Source of the DNA: Nectonema munidae | Taxonomy: Eukaryota; Nematomorpha; Nectonematoida; Nectonematidae | Assembly (NCBI GenBank): GCA_030549495.1 | Contig: JAUIRK010000819.1 | Coordinates: 176,501-240,500 of the forward strand | Length of the DNA: 64,000 nucleotides | Reading direction: 5' to 3' | Shown here: one piece after another, positions 9,991 through 20,655 of the stretch | Layout: each line of letters begins with the position of its first letter | Position numbering within the stretch: the first letter of the stretch is position 1 | The notes under the pieces: model-generated | What the model was told of the DNA's origin: nothing | The model's database searches: none | What the model saw: the letters and a program-made list of their open reading frames with translations, nothing else | Made by a program: the position numbers and the translations under genes

Positions 9991-11427
9991 CAGAAAGTGA
10001 ACTACTTAAAAATGGTTACTGCAACCATGCATAATATTACTATTCTTGGCAATTAAAATAGCATTAAATCATAGTAAATTTACTATTTTAGTTGTAAATT
10101 CACTTTCAGTGAGTTCTTTATATCATTAACATATCATCCAACTATTGGTATTGCTGATATAACAGAAAAATATTGTAAATTTATTCAAAAAATGAGTAAA
10201 AGTTTTTAATTTACATACATTGATTGATAGTAATATTAATATAAAAATGGTAAAACTCAATTTTTACCACTTTTGGTTAACTTCAAAAGTTGTGAAATTA
10301 CAACTTTTCATTTTCAGTGGACAAAATAGGAATAAAAGTAGTATTGAAATAAAACATTATTCATCAGTGCGTTATATTCCTTGTGTATATTATTTTATGG
10401 AAGTTTGCTCTTCGAAATTCACGTTTGTTCAAATTTCGATTTATATTGTGTATAATCAAGTTTTCGAGTTTTTTCAATTTATTGATTTTCGCATTTAAGC
10501 TCATGGACACGCACATTGATGATCAAGAGAATTTAAAATTAATTTTTTTTATTTCCATTTTTTTAATCACATAGAAATTTTGAGTACATTTTATTTTACA
10601 AACCTCTTCTTTCTCATTTTATTAGTTTGAGCGTTAGAGCTACTATTTAATAAAATTTAAAATAGAATAGATTTCTAGAAAAAATTTTGCTGAGTCAAAG
10701 AGGAAGCAGGAAGATTGGCAATAAATCACATCGCTTGTTCAAATAAATTGCGCCTTCTTATTGAATTTCAGAACCAAACTCGCATCTAATCATCAGTAAT
10801 CACTTTCATCTTCTATAAATTTATCATTACTCAAAACGTGACATGCATGGTGTTGCTTGCACTAAAATATTCCTGACTCTATCAACACATTAAAGGAACA
10901 TTATAAGTTGCATACCGATGAATGAAATCTAGCATTGAAGTTGGCATCCAGAAACACCAAATGATCGCAAATTATCGTTATATTCTCCTAATTTAGTTCG
11001 CGAATTTGTAACGGCCCAAATTTAAACGCTATATATTGTAAGTAAGTAATGTTTATTTTCCACAATTTTAGTTTATTGATGAAAGCTTTGATCAAATGAG
11101 TGGCGTTGACAAGTTTCATGTCATTAGTTGGTAGGAACAGGTTGAGTGCATTAATATGGCTGAAACTTTCTTCACAACGATCAAAGTTGATTAAGAACAG
11201 AATTTTTTTTTTAATTCTTGATGTTTCGTTCCAAGAAACTATAAATTAGCTAAACAAAGTAATAAATATCACAAAGCATTTACAGGGAGGACGACATCGT
11301 AATTGAGAATTGATATGCGAAATTTTTGAAATTCTCATATATTTTTCAAAAGATTTTAGAAGGAGTAAAACTTTTGAATTCACTGCAGAAAGCAAGCATT
11401 TGAGGGTCATTTAAGTTAATTTTTTAA
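9991..11427. other. No gene recognised
   Basis: AT-rich. Two overlapping short frames at 10220-10574 lack motifs. Short inverted segments occur around 10075-10130. Nothing is called. Confidence 0.4.
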
Positions 11428-11540
11428 CGGGTTAACAACCAGAGTATAAGATTGTCTGCTTCTATAAATGCTTTTTAATACAAATCATCTGCCTTACACT
11501 AAGATATTGTTTGAACTCTGATTATTCTGGTGTTCTCACC
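11428..11540. mobile_element. piggyBac-type miniature element, copy 5 (decayed)
   Basis: Starts CGGGTTAACAACCAGA after TTAA and shares the core gattgtctgct...atgctttttaatacaaatcatctgcc...gatattg with copies 1, 3 and 7. The right end (tctgattattctggtg) has lost its terminus and TTAA. Confidence 0.6.
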
Positions 11541-12596
11541 TTGTATCACTCATTGAAAATACATTTGGCGATTATTCAGTCTTGAATGAAAATCTTTCCA
11601 TTTACAGTGCTTTAGGATATATTCCATGATAGTTGAAGAAATCAAACACGTTATATTATCATTGTTTCAATAAATAATTTTGTGTGACAAATTGAAGCAG
11701 CAATGAAACTAGAAAACCAGGAAGCACTGATTGACTTGCTAATGTTCTCACCTCCAAAGTAACAAAAAATATGCAAAGTTTTAGATCTTCACACTTTGTA
11801 CATCACAGTCACAATATAAAACAATAAGGTTGCCGTGACAAAGAAGTCATTACTAAATAAATTAACACAGCACCTTCAAATAAGCATGTACCAACATATA
11901 ACTGTGTCTTCTCATACTCAACTGTGTATCTTTACCTTTCTTTTTTGTTTTTTTAGTATTATTACCTGGTCGGCATCTTCTAGCGGGTCTTTTAGCCTTT
12001 GATACCAAACTTAAAAAGTCATTCTTGTGTTTTTCTCAAATTTTTATTGCGTTTATCAATTATAATATTGATCCACAAATTTTTTATACTACCTGTGATC
12101 CCTTTTTGTAAAACTTTTAGAAATAAAGATATTATTATTATTAGTTTGTAAGTTTGTAAGTTGGTTTGATGCGCCACCATACCTAACTATGACTTCAAGA
12201 AACTTTTTTTTCAAATTAAGTTTGGACGCCCTGAATTTTTCTGTGGACCAAGTTGGAAAACACCTGAATTAAATTGATCTTTTCTGGATTATATTTATCA
12301 TTTCCTTCAAGAACATATATAGCTTTGGAATCTAATTACTATTTTATTTGTTTCTCTAAAAAGAATTGTTTATTTTAACAAATTATTTTCAAATTGTTAT
12401 TAAATTTTTTTATATTACAATATTTTTGAAAATTACTCTATAAAATGTGATCAAGCACAAAAAAACCTTTAAATTTTTTTATCAAATAAGCCTGTTTTTG
12501 GAAAATTCAGGAAGAAATATTTTGACTGACTTGTATATAATATAACCAGAACTTAAATTTTGACTGAAAAATGAAAATACTTATAAATTATATATT
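11541..12596. repeat. LINE-like 3' end (11940-12145) in otherwise non-coding sequence
   Basis: The segment 11940-12145 ends aaataaagatattattattatta, a polyadenylation-like signal followed by a TTA microsatellite, the form of a non-LTR retrotransposon 3' end. A segment near 11830-11900 (acaaagaagtcattac, cacagcacctt) resembles 43285-43330, suggesting another dispersed repeat. The rest shows nothing. Confidence 0.35.
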
Positions 12597-12714
12597 TTAA
12601 GGACCTGAGTAGCCATTCTTTGCGGGAATATCATTGCTCACACATATGTTGACACCATCTGGCACACTATTTTCGCATTTCACATAGTATTTTAGAAACT
12701 GAAGGTCTGTGAAT
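12597..12714 (-). CDS. Candidate terminal exon, unknown protein
   Basis: On the minus strand an acceptor (ttcattttccgtag) precedes base 12714. An open frame follows, reading FTDLQFLKYYVKCENSVPDG, with two further Cys-spaced segments, to a stop at 12599-12597. Composition looks protein-like. If the exon at 13509-13758 is instead spliced at a gtatgc donor after base 13600, the phase fits this exon (AA plus A gives Lys). No family recognised. It may belong to the same gene as 13509-13758 and 18316-18532, or be spurious. Confidence 0.35.
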
Positions 12715-13508
12715 CTACGGAAAATGAAAAAAGAAAGAATAAATTGTTTTGAAGAAGTTTAACGTAACATAGCAAAGCTTGCATACAAAGTATATGGGGG
12801 CTTATTTTTGACATTGGGAGTGCTGATGCAAAAAAGCCAGCAACAATTAGATCAGCTACCAAAAAAACACCTTTTTTATGCATACTCAAGATGTATACTT
12901 ACACAAAAAACTACTTTTTTATAAAGGATATTAAGAATAATTAACCATTGTTCTGCGTGTAATAAAAAGAGTTTTTATAGTATGTTGAATAAGACGAAGT
13001 AAAGTGAATTCAATATTCTTGAATAACTAGACAAAAATTTAGATTAATCACAAAATATAGAGCCAAAATTAAGAAAAAAATTAAAATTAAAATTTTGCAA
13101 AAAATTATAAAGTAACTAAAAAATATTCATATAAATTATAAAATCACTTCATCTTTTTCTTACTGAAAAAAAAGCATCACTCTTTATGCAACAAATTAAC
13201 GAAAAGTAAGGAAACTACTTTAGAATCAGTTGTTCAATTAGTTAATTAGCCGGTTAATTAGTGTCGTAAGAAAGGAGGGTTTATTCAAAACAAAGGTAAC
13301 CGGTTTTAAAACACAACATTAAGACATTCGTAAGATTGGTTGTTTGCAATGTTAATCTGTCAAGTGTCATTTTTGAAAAAAGTAAAATTTTATTTGTTCA
13401 ATTTCTAAAGGTTAAGGAACTCTAGTATTTTTATAAGTTTGCTATAGTAAGTTATGCTTGTAAAAATTATGTCACTGGATGGATGTCCTTTTTCGCAATT
13501 ATTACAGA
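12715..13508. other. No gene recognised
   Basis: AT-rich. A minus frame at 12692-12889 overlaps the candidate terminal exon in another phase and is not called. Confidence 0.35.
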
Positions 13509-13758
13509 TTAAATGTGCACTAGGAAAATATCTGCTTCCCAAAAGTCAATGCGTAAATTTTGGTGCAAAATACGTGAAGGAAGATTTAAGAGTGCATACT
13601 TATCTCCTTTGCCTTCAATTCTGTAAGTAACCTCTTGCTTAGTTCTTGGATTGAAGCCGTTTACGATTATGACACTGTCTTTGAGAAAGCTTCTTAGAAA
13701 CAAATCGGTCTTCACTCCAGATATGTCAAAGTCAAATTTCTTTAGCCAATCAAATTCG
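13509..13758 (-). CDS. Candidate exon of an unknown gene
   Basis: On the minus strand a good acceptor (atcaacttttcttaag) precedes base 13758. The frame is open for 82 codons to a stop at 13511-13509, including LKKFDFDISGVKTDLFLRSF and KQEVTYRIEGKGDKY. Its first base completes the codon left by the candidate exon 18532-18316 (GC plus C gives Ala). The exon could end at the stop or be spliced internally at 13600 toward 12714. The mix of charged and aromatic residues looks like a real folded protein, but I do not recognise a family. The larger piggyBac element at 15581-17474 would lie in the 4.6-kb intron. Confidence 0.45.
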
Positions 13759-14089
13759 CTTAAGAAAAGTTGATGGGTAAAAGTGATTTAAAAAATATTT
13801 TTAATGAATATATTCTAAATTTGGATAAAGTAACTTTTGTTATGAATCTCAAAGTGTGATGCCACACCTTTCATCGAATATCTTAGCCTCAAAAATATCC
13901 AGCCAGGCACAACGTACATTGATGCTTATTTACCTTATATTTTAATTTGTAAATGCTCTATTTTACCTTTTGTTGATACAATTTTTTTAGATTCTATTTA
14001 ATCTCTTGAGAGTCAAAATTCGAATAAAGTGCTATATTTCAACTATATAGTAATCTTTTATTTCATACCTTACCAAAAAACTAGCTTCT

Positions 14090-14580
14090 TTAGAAAGGGG
14101 GGGGGCTTTAAAAAATAATCAGAATGACTCCGTGGTTATTATTAATGAAGTTAGACTTTTAAAAGCTAATTAGTATTACATTGAATTTCTAATATATATC
14201 CATTATAAAATGAGTAAAGTTTCAAACAAATTTATTTAAATGAAACAAATTTTTGACTCGACGAGATTTTATCAATTTGAAATACTAATTGTAGAATATT
14301 TAAATGCTTTTATAACAAAATTAATTTAAAATTACTTATTTTAATAAAGGCATTTACATCTTCTATATTTAGTACTTCAACTTGATAAAGGTTCGTGGAA
14401 TCAAAAATTCGTTTTTGTTTACTCTTTTAATTTCAAACAAATTACCATTCGACATTTTACTTATTATTTACAAAAATAACTATTTCAAATAAACTATAGA
14501 AAGCAAATAAATAAAAAAGAAGGATACTTCATTTTAAGAAAGAGGTTAATGCCAAATGACCCTTCCCCTGAATATGCCAC
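14090..14580. repeat. Dispersed repeat with G-run start, copy A
   Basis: Begins gaaaggggggggggctttaaaaaataat and ends ...aaataactatttcaaataaact...cccttcccctgaa. The copy at 53395-53640 has the same ends and internal blocks (attaataaagttgaacttttaaaag, aaaaataactatttcaaataaact) but is shorter, so copy A holds an extra insertion. Probably a decayed DNA transposon; no coding. Confidence 0.5.
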
Positions 14581-14649
14581 TGTTCATACATATTTCTGTA
14601 TTATAATGACCTAGCGTCTGTCGCTAGAGAAATATATTTACTGACATAA

Positions 14650-14740
14650 TTGACCAATCAGATTCGAGATTATCTGACTATGTAAAAATAGCCAATCGCG
14701 TAGTCGTTTCTCGCTTCTCTCGAAACATAGCATCATTGGT
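14650..14740 (+). promoter_or_regulatory. Candidate promoter with three CCAAT boxes
   Basis: CCAAT at 14654-14658 (gaccaatcag) and 14692-14696 (agccaatcgc), and an inverted ATTGG at 14735-14739, are spaced 38 and 43 bp apart in a relatively GC-richer patch. Closely spaced CCAAT boxes are NF-Y-type promoter architecture. The following 100 bp would be the 5' untranslated region, with the micro-exon at 15030-15059 downstream. No TATA box is evident. Confidence 0.35.
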
Positions 14741-15029
14741 AGACTGTTTGTATCGAAGGGAAATAATGAAGCCTAAAATTTGCTAACTCAAGATCGAAAA
14801 GAGCACGCGACAGTCTTGCTTATTATCAAAACCTTAAGAGAGTGACAGGGTGGAACTGTCGAAAGGGATCTTATGATCGTTGAAGGATGTTTCGCTCATC
14901 TTTATGTATTGGTATTGGTGATTTTTGATATTTTGGTATTGGTGTTGATTTTTAGATATTTATAATTTGTATGCAAATAATATAATTAATCTGTAATATT
15001 GTGTTTACTCATTTCCTTTATATTTTCAG

Positions 15030-15059
15030 GTTTATGATCTCCCAAAATGCCAAAGAGAG
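15030..15059 (+). CDS. Candidate translation-start micro-exon (MPKR...)
   Basis: A strong acceptor (cctttatattttcag) at 15029 is followed by 30 nt, gtttatgatctcccaaa then ATGCCAAAGAGAG, and by a good donor gtaggt at 15060. This would encode MPKR plus the first base of the next codon, after a 5'UTR exon driven by the CCAAT cluster at 14650-14740. No matching downstream exon was identified, so the gene is unknown. The call depends on splice-site quality and promoter context only. Confidence 0.3.
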
Positions 15060-15580
15060 GTAGGTAACGATTCAAAAATTTTAGTTACTATAGCCCATTA
15101 AATATTTTACACTTAAATTACATCAATTCTATAAATAAAATATAAAGGTGAATATACTTTCTATACACACCTATTTATTGTTTTTTGTTGTCTCCTGTGA
15201 TCTTTCCACATCACTGATAAATTAAATTTGTTGTCAGATAAAAATCTTGTTCTCCTCTTTCTCTTTCCTTATATATATATATGTATAAATGTATTTATTT
15301 ATAGATCATATCGTTACTATAATAATAGAAATTAAACACTCGATTGTATTAATAGAAAAATACTATTGAACTTATTTATCTACTTCTTGTAACGCTAGAT
15401 TTGATTGGGCGAAGAGTGGAGAGTGGTCGACAATTTATTGTTAAAAAAATCATTTGAATGAAAGTTTTACTCTTTTCTACTTTTTTTTACCTCTTTGACT
15501 TTTATTTATGACATCTCATCAACATTTTCTTTACATTTTAACTCATTCTTAGTATGCATTTTTATCTTTTTTTGTAAATA

Positions 15581-17474
15581 ACTAGGATGACATTGCGGTC
15601 AAAATGACCGCATTTGAAGATTAATGGTTCACTAAGTACCACAAAACATATGTACATAGTTCTGATACTCGATGACTTTTAATATATTGTTAACACCTGT
15701 TGTCTCTGAAATTTCTGTTGCTTTTGTCTTTATTATTGTTATTTAGCACAACGACATTCTTTGTATGACATGTGCGATCATTTTGACCGCTCACTATTTT
15801 CATTATCTTTAATCTTCACATATAATAATTAATTAGCTTTGATTCATCCACAATTAACACACATGCTCAGTGCTCACTATTCAAGCATAAATATTGTCTT
15901 AAGCTCTTGCTTTTCATAATTTCCGTCATTTCTTTTTCTCATAGTTTTTGGTTTTTGTTCATTTATCATCTGTGCAAATGCCTTTTCCAAAGCGTAATAG
16001 ACTCTCTGCAGTAAAGGCGTCAATTTATATAAAAGATTACGCGGAAGAAACAGATAATGATGATGAAATAATGTCTTAAATTTCTGAAAATGAAAGCCTT
16101 TCTCAATACAGTAATCAGTCAAGAGATGATTTGAATGAAGATGATCAAATAGTTGAAGAAAATGCGAATTTGTTATAAACAAAGACAAAGAGAATTTTGA
16201 ATCAAAAGATGGTGGAATTTGGTGTGCTGAAACAAAAGTTAGAGCATCTTTGCAAAATATTTTCAAAGCTCATCCGGGTCCAACTAGTTTTGCTTATCAA
16301 GGTATAAATTTACAGGCTAAATCAGCTTTTCGTTGCATTTTTGATGAAAGAATTTTACGCCATATTCAAAAGTGTACAATTGCTGAAGGTTGTCGAATAA
16401 AATGAGAGTGAAAGATTTCTCTTGAAGAATTAGAATCTTTCATATCATTGTTCATTTTACGTGGAGTAATTGGAGCAAAAAATATTCCCTTGAGATGTTT
16501 CTGGAGTTAAAATTGGGGTAACCAATTTTCCAAAGATCATATGCAACGAAATAGATTTGAAGAAATAATAAAATTTATCAGGTTTGATTTGAAAAGTGAA
16601 AGAAAAGAACGTTTGAAGACGGATAAGTAGAAATTAGCTTTGGATCTAGTTTTTGAAGGTACAAGTTTTGTTGGTACTCTCAAACAAAATAGAAGAGAAG
16701 TTATTTCTGAAATAAAAGAAATGTATGCAAAAAAAGTTCCAGTTTATTCTACAAAATAGTTTTTTTGTGATGATGTTTCATTAACAGCATACAAAGCCAA
16801 ATCAAATAAAGTAGTTTTGCTTCTTAGCACAATAAATCTGTTTTCATAAATAATGACTTAAAGAAAAAACCTGAAAGTATAACATTTTATAATTCAACAA
16901 AGTATGGAGTGGACATATTAGACCAGATGTGCCGTATGTATTCGACAAAGTCATGTACAAAAAGATGGTCATTAGCGGTTTTTTTCAACTTACTTGATTT
17001 GGCGCTTATAAATTCTTGGATTTTGTATAATACTGTTAATGGTTTGAAAAAATCTAGCAGGTCTTTTCTTTTACAATTAGTTGAAGAACTTTGCGAAACG
17101 CAAAACAAAAGTACCACGCAAAGTAAAAGAAAAAAAAGTGTGGAATCTGATGTGGAGGCATCAATCAGTAGTTGTTCATATAATATTCGGAAAAGTTGCC
17201 ATTCATCCAAATGCAGAAATAAAGCTACTAAATTATGTCACAAATGTGGTTTATCAACATGTGGAAAGTGTGTAGCTAACACATTTATTTTTTGTAAAAA
17301 ATGTGAAAACATTTAATTTTTTTATGTAAACAACTATTTATATGTTGATTCAAAAATATTAAATAAAAACCTTTGGAAAATAATGCATTTCACTAAAATA
17401 AATACATTTTCTCAGCTGCGGTCAAAATGACCGCAATGTCATCATAGTAAGTCTTTTTTCATATCATCCTAGTG
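15581..17474 (+). mobile_element. piggyBac-like transposon, internally deleted
   Basis: The right end, read outward, is tTTAA then CACTAGGATGATA, then 26 nt, then the 19-bp dyad TGCGGTCAAAATGACCGCA (17417-17435). The left end is ACTAGGATGACAT followed directly by the same 19-bp dyad (15594-15612), with a third degenerate copy at 15773-15791. The right TTAA is at 17475-17478; the left one is decayed by a small deletion (ataa). The short-spaced dyad on one end and long-spaced dyad on the other match the asymmetric ends described for Trichoplusia ni piggyBac. The transposase lies between on the plus strand. Confidence 0.85.
15978..17316 (+). pseudogene. piggyBac transposase, broken, with intact C-terminal zinc-finger region
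   Basis: The plus strand starts MPFPKRNRLSAV at 15978 and shows an acidic N-terminus, then DUF/DDE piggyBac blocks in pieces: LEELESFISLFILRGVIGAK, then NRFEEIIKFIRFDLKS (to about 16625). It then jumps to GTSFVGTLKQNRREV. The jump removes the segment that should hold the first two catalytic Asp residues. The last 135 codons (16909-17316) are open and contain VDILDQMCRMY (third Asp), RWSLAVFF, and a cysteine-rich C-terminal domain with CxxC-like spacing (KCRNKATKLCHKCG, CGKC, FCKKC). At least five stops or shifts upstream. Inactive. Confidence 0.88.
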
Positions 17475-17601
17475 TTAAAGATCATTTTTAAAAGTAATGA
17501 TGGCCTCATAAATGAGTTAAAATTTTTCTTACAGCAAAATGATATATCAAATTCATTATCATTTTCCCAATAAGATGAACTAATTCTTTGGATATTTACA
17601 G

Positions 17602-17767
17602 GATTCACAATGTGAAAATGAAAAGTTTGTTCCATGCATTTGACTGTACATTTTTTGCTTATACGTGGCGTATTTTAAAACTGTTACACGTACCTCAAAT
17701 CCATATTAAGAAAACACCTAAGGGAACCTTCAAAATTTCGATTTGTGACGGTGTTCACTTAATGGAG
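17602..17767 (+). CDS. Candidate internal exon, unknown protein
   Basis: Bounded by an acceptor (ctttggatatttacag) at 17601 and a donor (gtttaa) at 17768. The open frame reads IHNVKMKSLFHAFDC, then a hydrophobic/aromatic stretch, ending CDGVHLME. Both minus frames across it are closed. The family is not recognised, and no partner exon with matching phase was found (18629-18824 does not fit directly). Confidence 0.3.
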
Positions 17768-18315
17768 GTTTAATAAGGGCAAGCAGAATTAATTTGGAAG
17801 AATTTAAAGCGAACGTTTGATAGAGTTTGATAGAGTTTTTCTTGGTTAATTGACATGATCAGATTGTCTTGTAAAACTTTTCACTGTCTACCCTTTAAAA
17901 AAACAATTCACATTTTACTTACATTCAAGTTTTCAAAATCGATTTTCTTATTATTTTGTATATAAATAATAAATTTTTCTATAATTAAAAAACTGTAATT
18001 ATAAAAGACTATTCATAAGATATTAATTTCACCCAACTATGACTGAAAACAATTTTTCTTGACATAGTTACCTAATCCAATTTTGTATAAAATAAAAACT
18101 TTAACAACTTGGCAACAGTTATTTAGCGTAGAACAGTTTTTCAAATCATAAATGATCATCAGACCGCAATTTAACACAAAAAGTTTAGCCTTTGGCATCC
18201 CCATCGAAAACAGCTTTACTCAATTCTCTCCTCTATATATTATTTGTATATTCATTGACATAAATCCCCCGCTTCCTCACGCATTTATGCCGAAAAATGA
18301 AATCAAGGAAATTAC
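17768..18315. other. No gene recognised
   Basis: AT-rich. A 68-codon plus frame at 18152-18358 overlaps the better-supported minus exon at 18316-18532 and is not called. Confidence 0.35.
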
Positions 18316-18532
18316 GCATCAGTTAAAATTTGAAAAGTCCTTTTTCTGGGCAAGTTAGCTTTGCTTTCATTTATGCTGAGAACCTTCTTCGCTAATACGA
18401 TCCAAACACTGCGTTTTCCATTATGGTTGATGGAATTAACTTTGAAGTAGGAGCTATCTTCACCTAACTTCAAGTTGTAACTATTTTTGTAGCGTGTGTT
18501 GCAGTTGATTTCTTTAAAGTTGAGAGATTTCG
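18316..18532 (-). CDS. Candidate internal exon, unknown protein
   Basis: On the minus strand an acceptor (ggaaatttag) precedes base 18532 and a donor (gtaatt) follows base 18316. The open frame includes NFKEINCNTRYKNSYNLKLG and NHNGKRSVWIVLAKKVLSIN. Two bases left at the donor (GC) are completed to Ala by the first base of the exon at 13758. Phase agreement and codon-like composition support a real gene running leftward, with 13758-13509 as the next exon. I do not recognise the protein. Confidence 0.45.
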
Positions 18533-18628
18533 CTAAATTTCCAAAAGAAAATTTGTATTAAAAATTATTTAATTAAAAACTTATTTTATTTAATCTAATT
18601 TAGATTAAATTAATCAGGCATACCTTAG

Positions 18629-18824
18629 AATTCCTTTGAGCGAGACTGTAAAGGACAAGGATATGATAGATAATGCTGTAACATGGCAGGAAAGTATAAA
18701 GGCGATCAAGCAAAAATACAAGACAGAATTTTTCTCCTTGTGGCGGCCATACCATCAATTTATGTGGAAACAAATGCTATTTAGTGTTTACCAGAATTAT
18801 TTTGAAACAGTTCCAACAATGTAA
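18629..18824 (+). CDS. Candidate terminal exon, unknown protein
   Basis: An acceptor (ggcataccttag) at 18628 is followed by a frame reading IPLSETVKDKDMIDNAVTWQ and KQKYKTEFFSLWRPYHQFMW, with a stop at 18822-18824. It looks protein-like (charged helical start, aromatic end), but no family is recognised. It lies just upstream of, and opposite in strand to, the exon at 18316-18532, so the two cannot be in one transcript. Confidence 0.35.
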
Positions 18825-19012
18825 AACTTATTTCGATGTAGTCCGAGTGAACATGTTATATAGCTGAATAGAAATAATAAAAAAAGAATAGGCAGAAATT
18901 TTTTTGTGTCCTCGTATCCGGATTTGGATTTCTGTAGATTGGATTTCGACTTCGATTTTTGTAACATGTAGTTCCCAGACTATGAATTCCTTGGGTTATA
19001 CAAACTTATGTC

Positions 19013-19110
19013 AGGAGTCACCAAACTTTTTTTTAAAGTAGGCCCGATTAACGAAAAGTTTAAAAACGAGGGCCGAATATTGAAAAGTTAAAAAACACTG
19101 ACACTATGAA
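19013..19110. mobile_element. hAT-type terminal sequence fragment
   Basis: caggagtcaccaaactttt followed by taggcccgat and gagggccgaata is the form of hAT-superfamily ends (CAGngGTC...CCAAAC...GGGCC). A related fragment (ggattcccaactttttt) is at 41907. No matching opposite end or 8-bp target duplication was found. Confidence 0.4.
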
Positions 19111-20485
19111 ATTCCTATATTAAATATTTGTTTCAAACTATATAAAGCAACCTTAATTATATTAAAAGAAATAAATAAGAATAATAGTCAAAATATAAAC
19201 AAAATATCTGTGTAAATAAAATTAAAACTTTAAAGTAAAAAATTAATGTGATTTATGATATTGACTTTTAATTTTTAAAATATCATTAAGCTAGGCTTCA
19301 AATCACTGCATCCAATCAAAAGTATAATGCTTTTAGAGTTTCATAACATTTCATCTTCCTTGTATGTTAACTTTACATTTCTTTCTTCTTTAAGATACTT
19401 ATTAAGAAACCTAAGTTCTATCAAAGAGTGAGGCCATAGCAGCAGCAAATTTTCGGGTTTTCAAACTCACTCTCAGGTTGTCAACAATAAAGTTTCACAA
19501 GTATTTTTTCTCTATGATTTATTCTTAACATTTTATTTGATTGTAAATCAATTAGTTCTAACTATAATTAAACCAGCACATTATTTAAGTTGCAATTAAA
19601 TGCGTTCTGAAGCAGAAAAATTTCATTTTCAACTTTATCCAAATTTGAAAACCTTCTTTAAAATGTTTTTTTAAATCACAGATAATTTTTTTAATGAAAA
19701 TGGAGATTAATGCTTCGAGTATTTCTAGAGCAAACTTTTTTGAAACATTAAAAATGAGGAAAAAAATTGAATTGTGTTTCAAATAATAAGTTTTCTTTGA
19801 AATCCTTTGATGAGTCAATTAAAAATCAGAAATAATTGATCTTTCGTAGTTTTAAATTTAATTCATTCATATTAGATGCAGTGTCAACTGAAAAGGGTCA
19901 GCTTAATAGCCAGATAGGATGGCAGATCATTGGATTAGTTTTGTTTTTTTAGTAAGAAAAATATTTATTTCATTTCGAAGCTTAAAAAAACTGAAATAAA
20001 ACTTTACCACAACTGAGCCATCTTATGCCAGAGTAGAAAGGCAAATCTTAAAATTTTGAATCAACACCTTCAAGAAAAGTTTGAAACTGACAATGATTTA
20101 TTGCTTGTTTTCTAATGAAGTTTACAACAGAAACCACTGCTTTCAGCACACAAGAAAGACCTAAGTCTTTTCTAGCTAAAGTTTGAAATTTAATATGAAA
20201 AGTTTAAGACTTTCTAAAAAAAAAATATTAATAGGGTAAATATTGATTACCCTATTATTTTGATGGAAATGCATAGTTTCTATAAATGCTGCAATCATTT
20301 CATTTTGGTTCAAATGACAATTTTCCACTCCTACTTTCGAAATATATTTTTCATATTCCTAGATTCTTTTTAAAGTTTTGCATGTCAACTGTAAAGTTGT
20401 ATAGAAAAGCATTATCAAGAACGAGATATACACCTTTTGTATATAAGTTACATCAAACATAGATTATAATTATTTTTAATATATT
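19111..20485. other. No gene recognised; possibly decayed hAT interior
   Basis: AT-rich. A minus frame at 19585-19818 (77 codons) and weak coding-like stretches between 19860 and 20130 could be the decayed interior of the hAT fragment to the left, but no conserved block can be named. Confidence 0.3.
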
Positions 20486-20525
20486 TTAATTTAAAAGATT
20501 TTGATGTGTGTCCATGATATAAAGT

Positions 20526-20655
20526 TGACTATTATGGGGGCGTGAGTAGGGTTGGTTAGATGCTGGATTCGATAACTCAAGGTCTTGAGTTCGATCCCGC
20601 ATCAAGCCTGCTTTCCGCAAAGTGCCTTCTCGATGAAAACACCCCATTGTACTAC
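20526..20655 (+). mobile_element. tRNA-derived SINE
   Basis: The head is gggggcgtgagtaggg, with an A-box-like ttggttagatg and a B-box-like gagttcgatcccg, then the family tail (catcaagcctgctttcc, tcgatgaaaacacc) ending in actacctttaac. The tRNA-like part does not close an acceptor stem, so it is a SINE rather than a tRNA gene. Other copies or pieces are at 4408, 38066 (minus), 41708, 50400 (minus) and 50545 (minus). Confidence 0.8.

Noticed and set aside
13509-13715. Lipocalin-like reading of the candidate exon
   Set aside because: Some residue spacing is reminiscent, but no diagnostic GxW or disulfide pattern could be placed, so no family is assigned.
15877-16266. 129-codon minus-strand ORF
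   Set aside because: Antisense to the decayed N-terminal part of the piggyBac transposase.
20526-20600. Possible tRNA gene
   Set aside because: A- and B-box-like blocks are present, but no acceptor stem closes, and the same head with a common non-tRNA tail recurs at several loci: a SINE.
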